Of a DNA stretch of 9,275 nucleotides, positions 5,978 to 9,275 are shown piece after piece. Origin of the DNA: Actinomycetes bacterium (lineage in GTDB: Bacteria > Actinomycetota > Actinomycetes > Actinomycetales > Cellulomonadaceae); NCBI GenBank assembly GCA_021793115.1, contig JAJYTJ010000145.1, forward strand, positions 1 to 9,275, given 5' to 3'. Each line of letters begins with the position of its first letter. Position 1 is the stretch's first letter. A program made the position numbers and the translations under genes. The notes beneath the pieces are model-generated. The model was not told the DNA's origin. It saw nothing but the letters and a program-made list of their open reading frames with translations, and ran no database searches.

Positions 5978-6415
5978 TCACCCGGGCGGCGCCACGTCGT
6001 CGGGCGCCGGCCGGACGCGCCGGACGAGGGCGTCGAGCAGGGCCATCTCCCGCGCGAGCGCCCGGCGGCCCTTCGGCGTGATTCGCACCCAGGTCCGGGG
6101 TCGCGCCCCGCGCTCGTCCTTCGTCAGGGCGACGAGGCCCGAGTCGGCGAGCGTCGCCAGGTGCCGCGAGAGGTTGCCGGCCGTGAGGTCGAGGGCGTCG
6201 CGCAGGTAGGTGAACTCGACGCGGGACGCCTCGTGCGCGACGACGAGGATCGCCAGCCGCACGCGCTGGTGCACCACGTCGTCGACCTCGAGCGCGGGGT
6301 TCGTCGTGCGCTCCGGGAGGTCGCCGGCGCCGGTGTGCTCGGGCCCGGGGGCGGCCGGTACCGGACCAGGGGCCGAGCCCGCCTGGCGCCGGCTGCCGGC
6401 AGCGGTGCCGTTCAC
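5978..6415 (-). CDS. Winged-helix transcriptional regulator (PF13601-like)
   Basis: A 145-residue DNA-binding protein. Residues 1-40 are Gly/Pro/Ala-rich and probably disordered. Residues about 42-131 form a single winged-helix domain of the type in PF13601 (ArsR/MarR-like): LEVDDVVHQRVRLAILVV (42-59), the helix-turn-helix with FTYLRDALDLTAGNLSRHLA (68-87; recognition helix around 79-88), the wing KDERGARPRTWVRITPKG (99-116) and a C-terminal helix (117-133), likely for dimerisation. The start GTG 6413-6415 shares bases with the TGA stop of the preceding membrane-protein gene (GTGA overlap), which suggests translational coupling and a shared message. The regulator's target is unknown; candidates are its own operon through the palindrome at 7401-7419 or the neighbouring men promoters. 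A later start near residue 42 would still keep the domain. Confidence 0.85.
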   Translation of the reverse strand: MNGTAAGSRRQAGSAPGPVPAAPGPEHTGAGDLPERTTNPALEVDDVVHQRVRLAILVVAHEASRVEFTYLRDALDLTAGNLSRHLATLADSGLVALTKDERGARPRTWVRITPKGRRALAREMALLDALVRRVRPAPDDVAPPG

Positions 6416-7365
6416 CGCGTCACGCGGCGCCGTAAGGCCGCGCCCGCCCCCGTGACGATGAGGACGGCGCCGGGCAGCAGCAGGTTGGGCAGCAGCTCGT
6501 CCGGACCGGGGGAGGAGAGCCCGAGGTAGTCGGCGAGGTTGGGCAGGTCGTAGAGGTTGACGACGAGCGCGAGGGCCAGCTGCACCACGGCGACGATCGC
6601 GAGTGCGCCGCTCCGCTCCGTCCACGCCAGGACGACGAGCACGAGCGCGATGAGCAGGAGGGGCGTCAGCCCTCGCAGGTAGAGCGACTGCCGGGCCGGC
6701 AGCGAGCCCGTCGACAGCTGCGCCCGGGACGCCAGCGGGAAGAGCTCCAGGATCCGCGGCGTGAGCGCGAGGAGCACGACGAGCAGCACCAGGCCCGCGG
6801 TGATCGCGGGCCAGAGCGGCCCGGCGATACCCCGCCGCGCCGCGGAGCGGCGGTCGTGGACCGCGATGAGCAGTCCCGCGGCGACGAGCGCCACGACCCA
6901 GTACAGGCCCGCCCACTCGCCGAGCCGGGTGAACGGTGGCCCGATGCTGGCGAGCGGACCGAGGGCCGGGGACGCCTGAACCACGCCGTTCCCGGTGACG
7001 AAGACCCATCGGTCGCGGCCGCCGACGTAGAACGGTGCGGCGAGGACCACGACGAGCCCGAGGATCACCAGCGTGAACGGCCACTGCTGCCGGTCATGCC
7101 GCGCCGCGACGCGCAGCCGCCGGATGTCGTCGACCCCGCCCGGGCCGCCATCGGCAACGGGCGGGGGAGGCGCAACCGCGTCCCCGTCGCCGGCGCCCGG
7201 GGCCACCGGCACGTCCTGGTCCCCGTCGCCCGCGCCCGGAGCGATCGGCGCGTCCTCGTGCCCGTCGCCCGCCGCACCGACCGGCTCGATGGTCGTCACA
7301 CGTCCCCCTGTCCCCACGGGACCCGCCGCCGTCGCCTCCCCCTGCACGGCGACGACGTCCGGCAT
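6412..7365 (-). CDS. Six-helix membrane protein, function unknown
   Basis: I do not recognise this 317-residue protein. Residues 1-90 are hydrophilic, Gly/Asp/Pro-rich and contain a 13-residue repeat. They are followed by about six hydrophobic helices (96-114, 153-170, 187-204, 231-248, 253-272, 291-310) and a short Arg-rich end, suggesting an integral membrane protein with a disordered N-terminal segment. No transporter or enzyme motif is visible. The ATG at 7363-7365 lacks a good ribosome-binding site. A GTG at 7297-7299 (22 residues shorter, giving 295 residues) is preceded by AGGGGG at 4 bases and may be the true start. The 3' end overlaps the winged-helix regulator gene by four bases. 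Such a membrane-protein/regulator pairing suggests that the regulator controls, or responds with, this protein, but that is inference. Confidence 0.78.
   Translation of the reverse strand: MPDVVAVQGEATAAGPVGTGGRVTTIEPVGAAGDGHEDAPIAPGAGDGDQDVPVAPGAGDGDAVAPPPPVADGGPGGVDDIRRLRVAARHDRQQWPFTLVILGLVVVLAAPFYVGGRDRWVFVTGNGVVQASPALGPLASIGPPFTRLGEWAGLYWVVALVAAGLLIAVHDRRSAARRGIAGPLWPAITAGLVLLVVLLALTPRILELFPLASRAQLSTGSLPARQSLYLRGLTPLLLIALVLVVLAWTERSGALAIVAVVQLALALVVNLYDLPNLADYLGLSSPGPDELLPNLLLPGAVLIVTGAGAALRRRVTR
7180..7296. repeat. 39-bp tandem repeat in the membrane-protein gene
   Basis: Two well-matched 39-base units (7180-7218 and 7219-7257) and a partial third (7258-7296) begin with GTCCCCGTCGCC-like sequence. 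They encode a 13-residue repeat in the disordered N-terminal segment, seen as PGAGDGDQDVPVA and its neighbours. The frame is preserved. Confidence 0.7.
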
Positions 7366-7400
7366 CCCGTCGCACGATGGTGTGCATCGCGGAGCGCCTT

Positions 7401-7419
7401 AGGTTTACGCCGCAAACCT
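7401..7419. promoter_or_regulatory. Inverted repeat in the divergent spacer, candidate operator
   Basis: AGGTTT (7401-7406) and AAACCT (7414-7419) are exact reverse complements around a 7-base centre. The element is notably AT-rich for this sequence and lies between the divergent membrane-protein/regulator unit and menC, covering about -59 to -41 of the predicted menC start. A dyad here is a natural operator for the winged-helix regulator encoded in the divergent unit; binding is untested. It may also contribute a -10 (TAGGTT from 7400). Confidence 0.45.
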
Positions 7420-7447
7420 CGAGCGGGTCAACGGCGGCGGTGCGGCC

Positions 7448-7453
7448 TAGCCT
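7448..7453 (+). promoter_or_regulatory. Putative -10 hexamer of menC, leaderless
   Basis: TAGCCT is followed by six bases (GGGGCG) and the menC GTG. No convincing -35 is present. The GGGG next to the start could be read as a weak Shine-Dalgarno, but it is too close to the codon. Confidence 0.6.
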
Positions 7454-7459
7454 GGGGCG

Positions 7460-8428
7460 GTGCCCGTCCCGCCGCTCGCCGCCGTCTGGTCCATCCCGCT
7501 GCACACGCGGTTCCGCGGGCTCGTCGTGCGCGACGGCGCGCTGGTCCGCGGCGACGCCGGCTGGGGCGAGTTCTCGCCGTTCTGGGACTACGACGACGAC
7601 GAGTCGCGCCGCTGGTGGCTGGCCGCGCGCGAGGCGGCCGACGAGGGCTGGCCTGCGCCCGTCCGCACGTCGGTCCCGGTCAACGTCACCGTCCCGGCCG
7701 TCGACGCGGCCCGGGCGCGCGAGATCGTCCTGACCTCCGGCGGCTGCCGCACGGCCAAGGTCAAGGTCGCAGAGCCCGGCCAGGCCGCGGCCGACGACGA
7801 GGCCCGGCTGGAGGCGGTCCGCGACGCGCTCGGCCCCGACGGGCGGATCCGCGTGGACGCCAACACCGCGTGGGACGTCGACGAGGCCGTGCGCCGGCTG
7901 GCCGCCTACGACCGGGCCGCCGGCGGCCTGGAGTACGCCGAGCAGCCGGTGCGCACCGTCGACGACCTGGCGGCGCTGCGCCGGCGCACCCACGTGCCGC
8001 TCGCGGCCGACGAGTCGGTGCGGCGCTCCGCCGACCCCATGGCGGTGGTGCGCCGAGCGGCGGCCGACGTCGTCGTGCTCAAGGTGCAGCCGCTGGGCGG
8101 CGTGCGCGCCTCCCTCGAGCTCGCCGAGCGCATGGGCCTGCCGGTCGTCGTGTCGTCCGCGCTGGAGTCGTCGGTCGGGCTGGCGGCCGGGATCGCCCTG
8201 GCCGCGGCGCTGCCGGAGCTGCCGTACGCGTGCGGTCTGGCCACCGGCCGGCTGTTCACCGACGACGTCGTCGCCGACCCGCTGCTCCCGGTGGACGGGG
8301 CGATCGCGGTCCGCCGCCCCGAGCCGGACCCGGCGGCCCTGGCCCGCACGGCGGCGGCCCCGGACCTCGCCGCCCGCTGGTCCGATCGGATGAACCGCGT
8401 GGTGGCCCTCGTCACCGAGGGGATCTGA
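7460..8428 (+). CDS. menC: o-Succinylbenzoate synthase
   Basis: MenC dehydrates SHCHC to o-succinylbenzoate; it belongs to the enolase superfamily. The 322-residue protein has the catalytic set in the right order and spacing: the KxK pair at Lys100 and Lys102 (TAKVKV), metal ligands Asp133 (RVDANTAW), Glu161 (YAEQPV) and Asp184 (AADES), and the second-barrel-side base Lys208 (VLKVQPLGG). The SSALESSVGLAAG stretch (232-244) matches the C-terminal part of the barrel. The capping-domain start has the GWGEFSPFWDY loop (34-44). GTG 7460 is the start, six bases after a TAGCCT hexamer, with little room for a ribosome-binding site. menD follows on the same strand after 162 bases with a promoter-like hexamer of its own, so the two may be transcribed together or separately. 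Confidence 0.96.
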   Translation: MPVPPLAAVWSIPLHTRFRGLVVRDGALVRGDAGWGEFSPFWDYDDDESRRWWLAAREAADEGWPAPVRTSVPVNVTVPAVDAARAREIVLTSGGCRTAKVKVAEPGQAAADDEARLEAVRDALGPDGRIRVDANTAWDVDEAVRRLAAYDRAAGGLEYAEQPVRTVDDLAALRRRTHVPLAADESVRRSADPMAVVRRAAADVVVLKVQPLGGVRASLELAERMGLPVVVSSALESSVGLAAGIALAAALPELPYACGLATGRLFTDDVVADPLLPVDGAIAVRRPEPDPAALARTAAAPDLAARWSDRMNRVVALVTEGI

Positions 8429-8441
8429 GGGCTCGCCTCGC

Positions 8442-8457
8442 ACGGCGCGCCGGCCGT
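8442..8457 (+). terminator. Weak hairpin after menC
   Basis: ACGGC (8442-8446) pairs with GCCGT (8453-8457) around a 6-base loop, 14 bases after the menC stop, without a T-run. Such short GC hairpins are expected by chance at this base composition, so it is offered only as a possibility. The rest of the 162-base spacer to menD shows no gene. Confidence 0.2.
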
Positions 8458-8578
8458 CGGAACCCGCCGTGGATCCCGCCGTCGCCGCTGGTGGCAGCGT
8501 CGCGGCACGTCCCGGGCGCCGCCCGTCCGGCGTACCGGCGGCCTCCGACGTGGTCGACGGGGGCCCCGGCCGGCACGG

Positions 8579-8584
8579 CATGAT
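8579..8584 (+). promoter_or_regulatory. Putative -10 hexamer of menD, leaderless
   Basis: CATGAT is followed by six bases (GGCTCC) and the menD GTG, the same spacing as in the other four men genes. The first base departs from TANNNT, though the hexamer matches TATAAT at four positions. A TCGACG at 8554-8559 could be a loose -35 at 19 bases. No Shine-Dalgarno is visible. Confidence 0.45.
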
Positions 8585-8590
8585 GGCTCC

Positions 8591-9275
8591 GTGACTCCCG
8601 CGATCACCGCCGCGCGCGTGCTCGTGCAGTCGCTGGCGGCCCTCGGCGTGCGGGATGTCGTGCTCTCGCCCGGCAGCCGCAGCGCGCCGCTCGCGCTCGC
8701 CCTCGCCGACGCCGCCCACGCGCAGCGCCCTGACGGGGCGCCCGCGCTGCGGCTGCACGTGCGGGTCGACGAGCGGTCCGCCGGCTTCCTCGCGCTCGGG
8801 CTCGCGCGCGCCGCGGCCGCGACCGAGTCACCCGTGCCGGTGGCCGTGGTGACCACGTCGGGCACCGCGGTGGCCAACCTGCACCCGGCGGTGCTCGAGG
8901 CCGACCACGCGGGCCTCCCGCTCGTCGTGCTCTCCGCCGACCGGCCGCACGAGCTGCGCGGCACGGGCGCCAACCAGACCACGGAGCAGCCGGGGATCTT
9001 CGGCTCGGCCGTGCGCCTGTCGATCGACGTGCCGGCGCCGGCGGGACTGCCGGGCGAGGCGCGGGACGTCCGCTCGGTCGTCGCTCGCGCCGTCGCCGCC
9101 GCGCTGGGCGCCCGCACGGGAGCGCCTGGGCCCGTCCAGCTCAACCTCGCCTTCCGCGAGCCGCTGGTCCCGGCCGACGACGAGCCCTGGCCGGCCCCGG
9201 AGACGGCCGGCCTGACGCGCGTCGGGCGCCGCTGGACGGCCGATCGCGTTCCGCCCGCGCAGGCCGCGGCGGCCC
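8591..9275 (+). CDS. menD: SEPHCHC synthase, N-terminal part (runs off window)
   Basis: MenD is the thiamine-diphosphate enzyme that adds the succinyl semialdehyde unit from 2-oxoglutarate to isochorismate, giving SEPHCHC. Only the first 228 residues are in the window. Seen: [15 protein letters not shown] (26-40); [14 protein letters not shown] (59-72), in which Glu61 is the conserved glutamate that activates the cofactor; the [17 protein letters not shown] stretch (88-104); [20 protein letters not shown] (114-133); and [12 protein letters not shown] (181-192), the usual end of the first domain. The GTG start at 8591 gives the standard MenD N-terminus and lies six bases after a CATGAT hexamer. 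Nothing suggests damage; the truncation is the window edge. Confidence 0.97.
   Translation, partial: MTPAITAARVLVQSLAALGVRDVVLSPGSRSAPLALALADAAHAQRPDGAPALRLHVRVDERSAGFLALGLARAAAATESPVPVAVVTTSGTAVANLHPAVLEADHAGLPLVVLSADRPHELRGTGANQTTEQPGIFGSAVRLSIDVPAPAGLPGEARDVRSVVARAVAAALGARTGAPGPVQLNLAFREPLVPADDEPWPAPETAGLTRVGRRWTADRVPPAQAAAA

Noticed and set aside
5781..5981. Small minus-strand ORF of 66 residues between menB and the regulator gene
   Set aside because: Its sequence is generated by the 19-bp repeat array and the menB promoter region, with no start signal or domain.
4870..6081. 403-codon plus-strand open frame opposite menB
   Set aside because: It is exactly antisense to menB, whose active-site motifs are intact, so the frame is a codon-bias shadow.
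6856..8583. Long open frames across menC and the membrane-protein gene on both strands, including 7094-8758 and 7906-9144 on the minus strand
   Set aside because: All are shadows of genes with clear catalytic motifs (menC, menD), and their products are low-complexity.

Overview
The window comes from a very GC-rich bacterium. Codon third positions are almost all G or C and GTG starts are common. Gene content and protein style (short MenE, Asp-type MenB, DUF3048 lipoprotein, PF13601-type winged-helix regulator) point to an actinobacterium. My best guess is Micrococcales of the Cellulomonas/Cellulosimicrobium/Isoptericola kind; this is an impression from the proteins, not a database result.

The core is a scattered menaquinone (vitamin K2) biosynthesis locus. 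In pathway order it holds menD (8591 to window end, + strand, truncated by the window), menC (7460-8428, +), menE (2193-3500, -), menB (4831-5784, -) and menA (1054-1923, -). Together they take isochorismate plus 2-oxoglutarate through SEPHCHC, SHCHC, o-succinylbenzoate (OSB), OSB-CoA and DHNA-CoA to the prenylated naphthoquinone. MenF, MenH, the DHNA-CoA thioesterase and the final methyltransferase are not in the window.

Layout from left to right: the tail of an unidentified + strand gene (1-198); a DUF2161-like PD-(D/E)XK nuclease-fold protein (203-1090, +) whose end overlaps menA convergently; menA; a spacer with a 32-bp degenerate tandem repeat; menE; a divergent spacer; a DUF3048/YerB-like lipoprotein (3586-4692, +); a convergent spacer with a hairpin and a 30-bp repeat; menB; a spacer with a 19-bp repeat array; a two-gene unit of winged-helix regulator and six-helix membrane protein (5978-7365, -, GTGA overlap); a divergent spacer with a palindrome; then menC and menD.

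Two patterns stand out beyond the gene list. First, all five men genes start with GTG, and in each a TANNNT-type -10 hexamer (CATGAT for menD) ends exactly six bases before that GTG, with no convincing Shine-Dalgarno. They therefore look like leaderless transcripts, each with its own promoter, while the non-men genes in the window lack this arrangement. Second, six short degenerate tandem-repeat tracts of different unit length (30, 32, 24, about 30, 19 and 39 bp) occur in 9.3 kb, in spacers and in disordered protein segments. The most regular spacer tract, the 19-bp array with TGCA cores, lies directly upstream of the menB promoter.

I did not find a CRISPR array, mobile element, RNA gene or clearly novel multi-gene defence or biosynthetic system. 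The unexplained parts are the repeat tracts and the membrane-protein/regulator pair between menB and menC.
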